From contig JAKYXN010000010.1 of NCBI GenBank assembly GCA_022538095.1, positions 46,230 through 110,229 of the forward strand: DNA of 64,000 bases, given 5' to 3'. Positions 1-7,788 of this stretch are shown here, piece after piece. The notes under the pieces are model-generated. The model was not told the origin of the DNA. It searched no databases and was given only the letters and a program-made list of their open reading frames with translations. Every line of letters begins with the position of its first letter. Position 1 is the stretch's first letter. The translations under genes and the position numbers were made by a program. The DNA is from Puniceicoccaceae bacterium K14. Its GTDB lineage: Bacteria; Verrucomicrobiota; Verrucomicrobiia; Opitutales; Opitutaceae.

Positions 1-34
1 GCCCGAAATCAGTCGTTAATTTTGTAAAAAACCT

Positions 35-63
35 TTGTAACCAAAAAATAAGAACGATATAAG
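35..63 (+). promoter_or_regulatory. Candidate sigma-70 promoter of the H1-like gene
   Basis: TTGTAA at 35-40 and TATAAG at 58-63 are separated by 17 bases, a reasonable -35/-10 pair about 90 bases before the start codon at 155. A 6-bp inverted repeat (AACCCT/AGGGTT, 72-88) lies just downstream and could be an operator or a 5' UTR hairpin. This is read from sequence only and is a weak call. Confidence 0.35.
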
Positions 64-154
64 GTTTGCAAAACCCTCATTTAGGGTTACTTACATTAGA
101 CTAAAGGAATTAGAATCTTCTAAATAAACCTATAAACCATAAGATAGCAAAGCT

Positions 155-793
155 ATGGCAGCAAAAAAAAGCGCTGAGAGTTCACCTCTCACATTCGATC
201 TCAAAGCAGATTTAATCTCTGTTTTGGACAAATATCAAACAAAGCTCGGTGGCGTTTCAAAGAGCGAGATCATCCGTCATGCGATCTCTCAATTCGACTA
301 CGCTACTTTTAAACCAGTAGTTGAACCTCATCGTCAAATTTCTGTACGTCTTCCTCTTAAGCAGAAGAATTCGTTGGTGAAACTAGCGAAGGGCAAAAAA
401 GTAAGCATCGGAGAATTGCTCCGTGCAGCTTTGGAATCTCTTCCAGGAAACCCAGCGTCTTCCGGTATCGAGAAGCCAGCTCCTAAGAAACCAGCTCCAA
501 AAAAGGCAGCTAAGAAGGTTGTTAAAAAAGCGGCCAAGAAAGCAGCTAAGAAGCCTGCAGCTAAGAAAGCTGCAAAGAAGGCAGCTCCTAAGAAAGCAGT
601 TAAGAAGGCAGCTCCTAAGAAAGTTGTAAAGAAAGCAGCTCCTAAGAAGGTTGTAAAGAAAGCAGCTAAGAAGGCAGCTCCTAAGAAGGCAGCTCCTAAG
701 AAGGCAGCTCCTAAGAAGGCAGCTCCTAAGAAGGCAGCTCCTAAGAAAGTTGCTAAGAAGGCGGTAAAGAAGACTGCTAAGAAAAAGAAGTAA
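155..793 (+). CDS. Ribbon-helix-helix / histone H1-like DNA-binding protein
   Basis: The 212-residue protein has two parts. Residues 1-100 resemble ribbon-helix-helix DNA-binding units: a segment around FDLKADLISVLDKY then SKSEIIRHAIS, and a second copy-like segment ISVRLPLKQKNSLVKLA then SIGELLRAALESL. Residues 105-212 are almost entirely Lys, Ala and Pro in KKAAPKK-type repeats, like the tail of eukaryotic histone H1 and of bacterial AlgP/HctB-like proteins. It is probably a nucleoid-associated protein that uses the N-terminal fold for binding and the basic tail for compaction or non-specific DNA contact. It is followed by a strong terminator at 819-847 and appears monocistronic. The tail contains five exact 15-bp tandem repeats, so its length may vary between strains. 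The combination of fold and tail is seen directly; the function is inferred. Confidence 0.75.
   Translation: MAAKKSAESSPLTFDLKADLISVLDKYQTKLGGVSKSEIIRHAISQFDYATFKPVVEPHRQISVRLPLKQKNSLVKLAKGKKVSIGELLRAALESLPGNPASSGIEKPAPKKPAPKKAAKKVVKKAAKKAAKKPAAKKAAKKAAPKKAVKKAAPKKVVKKAAPKKVVKKAAKKAAPKKAAPKKAAPKKAAPKKAAPKKVAKKAVKKTAKKKK
671..745 (+). repeat. Five perfect 15-bp tandem repeats encoding AAPKK units
   Basis: The unit AAGGCAGCTCCTAAG occurs five times head to tail at 671, 686, 701, 716 and 731 without a mismatch. Each unit encodes one Lys-Ala-Ala-Pro-Lys repeat, so copy-number change by slippage would stay in frame. Degenerate copies of the same unit occupy the preceding 150 bases. Confidence 0.95.
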
Positions 794-818
794 TTCTTTT
801 TTCAGCACTTAAATTTTA

Positions 819-847
819 AGCCGAGGTTAACGCCTCGGCTTTTTTTT
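819..847 (+). terminator. Rho-independent terminator after the H1-like gene
   Basis: AGCCGAGG and CCTCGGCT form an 8-bp stem around a TTAACG loop, followed directly by a run of eight T. It lies 26 bases after the stop codon. Confidence 0.9.
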
Positions 848-920
848 GCGTCTACCCGAATTTGATTTCCAGTGTTGTTTGTGGTTTGCGTTTGTTGGTC
901 CGATTCGAAATTTTGAAAAT

Positions 921-2435
921 ATGTCTCTTTTTCTAGGAATCGATAGTGGAACCCAAAGTGTTAAGGCGGTTGTTTATGACGCGACTGCTAAGAAAATAGT
1001 AGCCGAAGGAAAAGCTCCTCACTCATTGATAAGTGGGCTGCCAAGCGGCCATATGGAACAGCATCCGGAGGAGTGGGCAAAGGCGATGGACGATGCTATT
1101 TTGTCAGCTTTGGCTAATATAGACAAATCAGCAGTCAAAGCCATTGGAGTGAGCGGTCAGCAACATGGGTTTGTACCGTTGGACGGCGAGGGGAAGGTGA
1201 TTCGCCCAGCGAAGCTCTGGTGTGATACTAGCACGATGGAAGAGTGTTCTCTAATCGCAGATGCTCTCGGGGGGCAAATGGCTGCGATCGATAAAATAGG
1301 AAATCGAATACTTCCGGGGTTTACTGCACCGAAGATTCTTTGGTTGAAGCGCAATGAGCCTGAAAAATTTGCTCGATTGCGTCATGTATTGCTCCCGCAT
1401 GACTACTTGAATTTTTACCTGACGGGTGAGTATTTCATGGAATACGGTGATGCCTCTGGTACTGCGATGATGGATGTAAAGTCGAGAGGGTGGTCGCTGG
1501 AAGTTATCAACGCGATAGATCCCTGTGTTGTGGAATATTTGCCGGACTTGTCTAGCAGTGACTCTCCTTGCGGTTGTTTGAGGAAAGAAATCGCAGAGAA
1601 ATATGGATTGTCTGAACAAGTACTCGTGAGTTCGGGCGGCGGTGACAATATGATGGGAGCGATCGGTACTGGAAATGTACGCAGTGGAGTCGCTACTGCG
1701 AGCTTCGGTACCAGTGGTACGATCTACGCATATAACGATAAGCCTGTGATCGATTCAAATGGTGAAATCGCAGCGTTTTGCGATTCGACCAACGGTTATT
1801 TGCCATTGCTGTGTACGATGAATGTAACCACGGTTTCTGAGCAATTTCGTAAGCTATTTAGCATGGATCACGAGGCATTGAATACGGCTCTTAATTCTGT
1901 CGAGCCTGGATGCGACGGGCTCTTTATGCTTCCTTACCTTGAGGGGGAGCGCACTCCTTCATTACCAACAGCTTCTGGCGTATTTTTTGGTTTGAATCAA
2001 AAGACGATTTCGCCCGAGCATATGCTGCGAGCGGCTGTTGAAGGTGTTACCATGGGAATGAATTTCGGACTACGTCGCTTGCGCGAGTTGGGTGTCAAAA
2101 CCAATGAAGTGCGTTTAACCGGTGGTGGTTCTCGCAGTGAGGCTTGGCGACGTATTATAGCCGATGCATTTGGTACTTCAGTTGTGTGTATGGCAGAGGA
2201 CGAAGGAGCGGCTTTAGGTGGAGCGTTACAGGCGGAGTGGTGCTTTAGAAAACAAAGCGATTCGTCACTAGAAATTGCGAGTGTTGTAGAAGGAGCAACT
2301 CAATTGGATGAGTCCACTCGCTTGGAAGCGAACGCCGAGAGTCATGCAAAGTATCAGGAAATGCAGACGTTTTTCGATAAGCTAACTCGATCGATGCAAC
2401 CAATTTTTGACGAACACGTTGCGTTCAAGTCGTAA
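921..2435 (+). CDS. xylB: Xylulokinase-type FGGY carbohydrate kinase
   Basis: This 504-residue protein phosphorylates a pentulose, most likely D-xylulose to xylulose 5-phosphate, in the cytoplasm. The N-terminal FGGY signature is clear (GIDSGTQSVKAVVYD, then VSGQQHGFVPLD), and the C-terminal half has the ATP-binding GGGDNMMGAIGTG and LTGGGSRSEAWRRI motifs. Asp242 in GGGDN is the expected catalytic base. The open frame extends upstream to a TTG near 846, but the ATG at 921 gives the canonical family N-terminus, so I chose it. It is a single gene with its own terminator at 2520-2543. Substrate within the FGGY family cannot be fixed from sequence alone, but length and QQHG/WCDTST motifs favour xylulokinase. 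Confidence 0.85.
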   Translation: MSLFLGIDSGTQSVKAVVYDATAKKIVAEGKAPHSLISGLPSGHMEQHPEEWAKAMDDAILSALANIDKSAVKAIGVSGQQHGFVPLDGEGKVIRPAKLWCDTSTMEECSLIADALGGQMAAIDKIGNRILPGFTAPKILWLKRNEPEKFARLRHVLLPHDYLNFYLTGEYFMEYGDASGTAMMDVKSRGWSLEVINAIDPCVVEYLPDLSSSDSPCGCLRKEIAEKYGLSEQVLVSSGGGDNMMGAIGTGNVRSGVATASFGTSGTIYAYNDKPVIDSNGEIAAFCDSTNGYLPLLCTMNVTTVSEQFRKLFSMDHEALNTALNSVEPGCDGLFMLPYLEGERTPSLPTASGVFFGLNQKTISPEHMLRAAVEGVTMGMNFGLRRLRELGVKTNEVRLTGGGSRSEAWRRIIADAFGTSVVCMAEDEGAALGGALQAEWCFRKQSDSSLEIASVVEGATQLDESTRLEANAESHAKYQEMQTFFDKLTRSMQPIFDEHVAFKS

Positions 2436-2519
2436 GGCGTTTTAAAAGCAAGTTTGCTTAGAATGTCTGCCTAAGGAGAAAATCCCTCGAAGCTACGAAT
2501 AATGATTGAGAGGGAGGAA

Positions 2520-2543
2520 GGCCCGTTACATGACGGGCTTTTT
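2520..2543 (+). terminator. Terminator of the kinase gene overlapping the convergent ppk2 end
   Basis: GCCCGT-tacatg-ACGGGC is followed by five T in the forward direction. The hairpin overlaps the last codons and stop of the convergent ppk2 gene. There is no T-tract on the reverse strand. Confidence 0.7.
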
Positions 2544-4013
2544 GTACTTTTTGATACCTGCTTTTAGAGCTGCGATTGTCGTGTCTAATGTTTCGAGGCG
2601 AGCTCTCATTTTGCAGGTGGAAGCGACTATATTCCAGGGAGCGTAGTCTGTATTGGTGTTAGCGATCATTTCGTTTACGCACTCAATATAACGGTCCCAT
2701 TGTTTGTGGTTGCGCCAATCCTCGTCTGTTATCTTCCAGCGCTTGAGAGGATTTTCTTCACGTGCCTTAAAGCGCTCAAGTTGAGTTTCTTTGTCGATGT
2801 GTAGCCAGAATTTTATGATGATAGTACCGAATTCGTGCAGGTGTTTTTCGGTTTCATTCATCTCTCTATACGCTCGCTCCCACTCTTCGTTGGAGCAGAA
2901 ACCTTCAACCCTTTCTACGAGAACTCGGCCGTACCAGGACCGGTCAAATATACTTATATGGCCTTGGCGTGGCATTTGTTTCCAGAAGCGCCACATGTAG
3001 TGTTGGGCGAATTCTTCTTTTGTCGGAGCTCCGACAGGAATGACGTCGTAGCCACGAGGGTCCATTCCTTGTAAAAGTCGCTTGATGCATCCGCCTTTGC
3101 CAGCGGCGTCAGAGCCGCAATATACCATGACGACGGGTATTTGCAGGTAATGAACTTCATGTACGAGATCATGAATGATTGCCTGTTTTTCTTTGAGAGC
3201 TGCTTTATACTCGACCCGGTCCATTGGCCCGGGAAATTCGACTTCAGCCAGATAGTCGTGCCCGTTGTAAGGTACCCAATTCTTCTTGATAGCCTCAGTT
3301 TCTTGTTGGTTTTTGACTGCTTCGACTTCTTTATGAATCCGGTTTATTATCGTCTGATTTACTTGGATACTTGCTTCTTTGAATTCGTCTGTACTGATGA
3401 CTGTCCAAGGAGCGAAGTCGTGGTCGCTCTTATCAATAAATTTTGTGACTGTATTGAGATAGCTTTTGTATTGGCGGTGGCGTTTCCAGTCCTTAGCTGT
3501 TACCCGCCAAGTTGTCTTTGGGTTTTGCTCTAGTTTGGTGAGACGGCGAGATTGCTCCTTTTTGGAGACAGTTAGGAAAATCTTGATAACGACAACATTA
3601 TCGTCGTGGAGTTGTTGTTCAAATTGTCGTATGTATTCGAGGTAGTTGTCTACCTGTCCGTCCGAAATCTTTCCTTCTGCCCAAGCATCTAGAACAAGGT
3701 AGTAGGCACTGCGATCGAGGAATTGGACCATGCCTCGTGCGGGCGTATTTTTCCAGAACTGGTTAAGTAACGGGTACTTGTTGGCGCCTGAGTCACTGGC
3801 ATGAGTGGAATGGACTTTGTAAGTGCGGGCGTCCATTTCTAGCAACAGTTGGTTGAGAATTTGCCCTTTCATAGAGGCATCCAAGCCCTCAACAATTACT
3901 AGAGTTGGAATATTTAATTCCTTCGCTTCTCGTTGAACAACTCCTAGTTGAATTGCGAGTGCTTTGAGGATGGCCTTATTTGAAGGCTGTAGGCTTTCTT
4001 CTGTTTCGCTCAT
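2526..4013 (-). CDS. pap: Polyphosphate:AMP phosphotransferase (two-domain PPK2)
   Basis: A 495-residue protein made of two tandem PPK2 domains, the architecture of the PAP enzymes that make ADP from AMP using polyphosphate. Domain 1 (residues about 10-235) has a degenerate P-loop, VEGLDASMKGQ, and a LDRSAYYLVL lid. Domain 2 (about 260-490) keeps the full GSDAAGKGG P-loop, the FDRSWYGRVLVERVEG lid and a KFWLHIDKETQLERFKARE segment. In known two-domain PPK2 enzymes only the C-terminal domain is catalytic, and the sequence fits that. It faces the kinase gene tail to tail. Likely role is nucleotide and polyphosphate homeostasis in the cytoplasm. Confidence 0.88.
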   Translation of the reverse strand: MSETEESLQPSNKAILKALAIQLGVVQREAKELNIPTLVIVEGLDASMKGQILNQLLLEMDARTYKVHSTHASDSGANKYPLLNQFWKNTPARGMVQFLDRSAYYLVLDAWAEGKISDGQVDNYLEYIRQFEQQLHDDNVVVIKIFLTVSKKEQSRRLTKLEQNPKTTWRVTAKDWKRHRQYKSYLNTVTKFIDKSDHDFAPWTVISTDEFKEASIQVNQTIINRIHKEVEAVKNQQETEAIKKNWVPYNGHDYLAEVEFPGPMDRVEYKAALKEKQAIIHDLVHEVHYLQIPVVMVYCGSDAAGKGGCIKRLLQGMDPRGYDVIPVGAPTKEEFAQHYMWRFWKQMPRQGHISIFDRSWYGRVLVERVEGFCSNEEWERAYREMNETEKHLHEFGTIIIKFWLHIDKETQLERFKAREENPLKRWKITDEDWRNHKQWDRYIECVNEMIANTNTDYAPWNIVASTCKMRARLETLDTTIAALKAGIKKYKKPVM

Positions 4014-4098
4014 GCGTTTAGATTAATTGGGAAAAGCAAAAGTTTCCGCCAATTAGGTGTTTTTGTAAAAGACTTTTTCTTTGCGTCGAGAATCTTGC

Positions 4099-5598
4099 TT
4101 AATCGCTTGTGTAGCCAAAAAGCTTGTTCTTTTTAATGTGCTCGACTGCTTTTGCGGGCACCATGTTTTCCCAGGATGCATCGCCTTCTGCGATACAGGT
4201 GAGCACATCTCTTGAGAAAATCTCTAATAACTCTTCATTGACCCCTTTGATTGGTTCAATAAAGCCGTTTTCCAGGAGGTAATCGTACAAGTGACTGAGA
4301 TCGGTTGCCACTTTGAGGTTTCCGCAGGTAATTAGCATATCATCGGTGATACCTCCCGTGGTTACCTTTTCATCTAGATCGACTTTTTCGAGGGTATCCT
4401 CCGACATCAGTTTTTTGTACTGTCGATAAGCTCTTTGTTTCATCGGATAGATGTACAGCTTTACCGAATTACGGAAGAGTCGTCCGAAATTTTCTAGGAT
4501 TCCTCCTTGGAGATTGGTGTAGTACTTGGAATTGAAAACCTCTAGCAAGTTGTTGATCCCCATGGCGACACCGATCATTTCTTGGGTAAAGCGGCGGAAG
4601 TAGGCGGTGAGTCGGTAGAACTCGAAGTAGTTAGAGATCAATACATAGTTGCCAGTTGCAGCTAGTGTGTCGATTCGATCGAGGAAGTCTTTAATGTCTA
4701 GGGTTCCTCCAGCGAGCAGATTGTTCATCGTGATCTCAGCTAGAGCGACGACTTCTTTGTCCTGCACTTGTGGCTCTTGAATAAATTGAGCGCCTGAACA
4801 TTTGAGCATATCGATATTTACTTTGGATACTGGTCGGAAGCTGCCGCGTTCGACCAAAATAGCCTTTTTGTAGAAAACTTCCGAAGGCTGCATGATTTCA
4901 CCCTCGGGGTTGAAAAGCACAGCATTGGTAAGTCCGAAGTTCACTAGGTTCAAATTCATGATACGATTATCAGTATCTTTGAAGAACTCTCCGGAGACAT
5001 AAATTAGATCTATTTCAATACGCTCAGGCCCTAGGTTGTCTATAAGCGATTTGATTAGTTCGTCTGGATTGTTAGCGAGTTTGAGGGCTCCATATATAAG
5101 GTTGGTTCCGAGGATACCGATCGCTTCCTGCTGACGGAGGTTATCATTGTCCCACATTCGCGCATGGAGGATAATGTCGTTTGGTTTGGTTTCAGGAGTA
5201 GCTTGGAAACGAATACCGAGCCAACCGTGAGCATCGTTGCCGCCGCGGTAGCCTTTGGCCTTAACAGTGTTGGCAAATGCGAAAAACGTTTTTTCTTTTC
5301 CAACTTTCTCAGATAAGCGTTCTTCGAGGAGACCGTATTCGTGGTCTAGCATCGTCTCTAGTCTTTTTCGAGATACGTATCGTCCTGCTTTTCCGTAAAT
5401 AGAATCGCTGAACGTCATGTCATAGGCGGAAATTGTCTTGGCGATGGTCCCGGCGGCTCCACCAGCATGGAAAAAATTACGAGCGGTTTCTTGACCTGCC
5501 CCGATCTCTGCAAATGTGCCGTACTTTTGGTCGTCGAGGTTTATTCGTAGGGCTTTGCGGTTTGTGGTGAGGAGTTCGTTGTTGGTGTCGTTACTCAT
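4099..5598 (-). CDS. Conserved protein of unknown function, about 500 residues
   Basis: The 499-residue protein begins TTNRKALRINLDDQKYGTFAEIGAGQETARNFF and carries AGGAAGTIAKTISAYDMTFSD and GRYVSRKRLETMLDHEYGLLEERL. I recognise this as a widespread bacterial family found in several phyla, but I know no demonstrated function. There is no signal peptide, membrane segment or classical nucleotide-binding motif, so it is likely soluble and cytoplasmic. It contains further conserved-looking blocks such as GGNDAHGWLGIRFQ and LGTNLIYGALKL. It is transcribed toward ppk2 on the same strand with 85 bases between them. No function is assigned. Confidence 0.8.
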   Translation of the reverse strand: MSNDTNNELLTTNRKALRINLDDQKYGTFAEIGAGQETARNFFHAGGAAGTIAKTISAYDMTFSDSIYGKAGRYVSRKRLETMLDHEYGLLEERLSEKVGKEKTFFAFANTVKAKGYRGGNDAHGWLGIRFQATPETKPNDIILHARMWDNDNLRQQEAIGILGTNLIYGALKLANNPDELIKSLIDNLGPERIEIDLIYVSGEFFKDTDNRIMNLNLVNFGLTNAVLFNPEGEIMQPSEVFYKKAILVERGSFRPVSKVNIDMLKCSGAQFIQEPQVQDKEVVALAEITMNNLLAGGTLDIKDFLDRIDTLAATGNYVLISNYFEFYRLTAYFRRFTQEMIGVAMGINNLLEVFNSKYYTNLQGGILENFGRLFRNSVKLYIYPMKQRAYRQYKKLMSEDTLEKVDLDEKVTTGGITDDMLITCGNLKVATDLSHLYDYLLENGFIEPIKGVNEELLEIFSRDVLTCIAEGDASWENMVPAKAVEHIKKNKLFGYTSD

Positions 5599-5805
5599 AC
5601 TAATTAAAGAGCTATTCGCGGGCCAAGAAAGGGCAAGCTTGAGAATTGAACAATTTAGTGAAACTCTTTGCAGAATTAGGCATTAAATGAGCACACTGTG
5701 CGATTGCTCCGGTGTTTTTGGTCAAAACGGGAAAATTTCGTTTACCTCGATTAAGACACAAAGAAGAATTTGCTGTTCGTAAACTTTCATACCCTTTTAA
5801 AACTC

Positions 5806-7674
5806 ATGGAAACGCTTCTTATTGCCCTTGGTTCCGGGATATTGTTCATTGTCGCTTACAACACGTACGGCAAATACCTTGCTCGAAAGATTTTTAAGTT
5901 GGATGTGAATGCCAACGTTCCGAGTAAAGATTTAAGAGACGACAAGGATTTCGTCCCAACAAAGAAGTTTGTCGTCTTCGGTCATCATTTTACGTCTATC
6001 GCTGGAACTGGGCCTATTGTTGGACCTGCAATTGCCGTCATTTGGGGCTGGGTGCCGGCTTTGCTTTGGGTGATATTTGGGTCTATTTTGATTGGAGCGG
6101 TGCATGATTTTGGGGCACTCGTCGTTTCGATGCGAAACAAAGGGCAAACGGTCGGAGAAGTTGCGGGACGGGTATTGAACCCGAGAATACGGTTCTTATT
6201 CCTGTTCGTGCTCTTTATGGCTTTGACGATCGTTTTGGCGATTTTTGGATTGGTGATAGCGATTGTTTTTCAGCTGTACCCAACCTCAATTTTTCCCTGT
6301 CTTGTACAAATACCGTTAGCGATCTTGATCGGCGTTTGGCTCCACCGAAAAGGAGTTAACTTACTTATCCCTTCTATTTTAGCGTTAGGAATTATGTATA
6401 TTACCGTTGCCTTTGGCGACGTTGGCTTTTTGCACAGTTTCAATAGTTCGTTGGCCAAGTGGCCTCTCGCAGCCTGGGTCGCAGTGCTTTTGGGGTATTC
6501 TTATGTTGCGTCAGTATTGCCTGTTTGGATGCTGCTGCAGCCTCGAGACTTTATCAATAGCCTGCAGTTAGTGACTGCTCTCGGGTTGGTCGTTTTGGGC
6601 TTGTTTTTCGCTGCATTTTTTGGTGGAGCTCCGATCGAAGGATCTGAACTCCGCCCGGATTTGGAAATTGCAGCTCCCGCATTCCAGTTCGGAGTTTTAG
6701 GAGCTCCTTTGTTATTTCCATTTTTGTTTATCACAATTGCGTGTGGGGCCATTAGCGGGTTTCACTGCTTGGTTTCGAGTGGTACATCGAGCAAACAGTT
6801 GGAGAATGAGAAGGATGCTCAGTTTATTGGATACGGATCGATGCTGACTGAAGGCTTCCTAGCTGTGCTCGTTATTTTAGCCTGTGTTGCTGGGATTGGT
6901 CTTGGAATTCCCGATGGGGAAGGAGCTTATTTGTTTGGTGAATCTGCTTGGGCCTCCCGCTACTCTTCCTGGCAAGCGGCTGGGGGATTGGGAGCCAAGA
7001 TCGGAGCATTTGTAGATGGATCTGCGAATTTCTTAAAAGCGATGGGTATTGCACCCGGATTTGCAGTCGCTTTGATGGGGGTATTGGTCGCTTCCTTTGC
7101 TGCGACTACTTTGGATACTGCTTGCCGATTGCAGCGTTACGTTGTCCAAGAGCTAGCGTCGACTTTCGTTTCGAACCGAGAAAAAGGCCTGTCCGCTAAC
7201 CCATTCTCTTTGTTGACCGATAAACACGGAGCCACGATTTTCGCGGTTGTCACCGCATTCTGCTTAGCGGCGATTCCTTTACCGGGCAGCGAATTGTCTT
7301 GGGCAAATGTGGGCAAAGGCGGTTTGATTCTTTGGCCCCTTTTTGGCGCGACGAATCAACTGCTAGGTGGATTGGCGTTCCTCGTCATTGCTTTTTGGAT
7401 GTGGCGCCGTCGTCTACCTGTTTGGTTTATTGTTTTGCCGACAATTTTCATGTTGATCATGCCAGCGTGGGCAATGACTCATCAGTTATTCATCCAGGGC
7501 ATCGGAAAGGATACCGGTTGGTTATTCGCTGAAACTAAGAATTGGCCTCTTATCTCCATTGCTTTGGCAACCTTGGCCCTGGAAGTATGGATGGTGGTTG
7601 AGGCTTTCCTCGCTTGGCCTAAAGCGAAGGGAGTCTTGGAAGAGTCGCTTGTTGGCGAGGCTCTCTCGGACTAA
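5806..7674 (+). CDS. cstA: Carbon starvation protein A (CstA) family transporter
   Basis: A polytopic inner-membrane protein of 622 residues with the family signature GHHFTSIAGTGPIVGPAIA near residue 60, followed by more than a dozen hydrophobic helices. CstA/BtsT proteins import peptides or pyruvate in other bacteria, often under carbon limitation. The open frame begins at a TTG at 5770, but the ATG at 5806 gives the canonical start METLLIALGSGILFIV, so that start is used. At 622 residues it is shorter than the E. coli protein of about 700. It stands alone, with 131 bases between it and the divergent unknown gene when measured from the extended frame. The transported substrate is not determinable here. 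Confidence 0.88.
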   Translation: METLLIALGSGILFIVAYNTYGKYLARKIFKLDVNANVPSKDLRDDKDFVPTKKFVVFGHHFTSIAGTGPIVGPAIAVIWGWVPALLWVIFGSILIGAVHDFGALVVSMRNKGQTVGEVAGRVLNPRIRFLFLFVLFMALTIVLAIFGLVIAIVFQLYPTSIFPCLVQIPLAILIGVWLHRKGVNLLIPSILALGIMYITVAFGDVGFLHSFNSSLAKWPLAAWVAVLLGYSYVASVLPVWMLLQPRDFINSLQLVTALGLVVLGLFFAAFFGGAPIEGSELRPDLEIAAPAFQFGVLGAPLLFPFLFITIACGAISGFHCLVSSGTSSKQLENEKDAQFIGYGSMLTEGFLAVLVILACVAGIGLGIPDGEGAYLFGESAWASRYSSWQAAGGLGAKIGAFVDGSANFLKAMGIAPGFAVALMGVLVASFAATTLDTACRLQRYVVQELASTFVSNREKGLSANPFSLLTDKHGATIFAVVTAFCLAAIPLPGSELSWANVGKGGLILWPLFGATNQLLGGLAFLVIAFWMWRRRLPVWFIVLPTIFMLIMPAWAMTHQLFIQGIGKDTGWLFAETKNWPLISIALATLALEVWMVVEAFLAWPKAKGVLEESLVGEALSD

Positions 7675-7788
7675 GCTGATAGAGAAGTTGCGAGTGTTTT
7701 GTAAAAGAGACTGCTTGAAGTGACAAATGAATTGCCGATCAGGCCCATTCTGGAAAGGGTTTGAGCGGAAATATCCTGAAAATTGCAT

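Noticed and set aside
671..745. CRISPR array
   Set aside because: The 15-bp repeats are directly joined without spacers and lie inside a coding region.
383..808. Leu/Ser/Cys-rich frame opposite the H1-like gene
   Set aside because: It is the reverse reading of the Lys/Ala repeats and covers the terminator side; it is a shadow.
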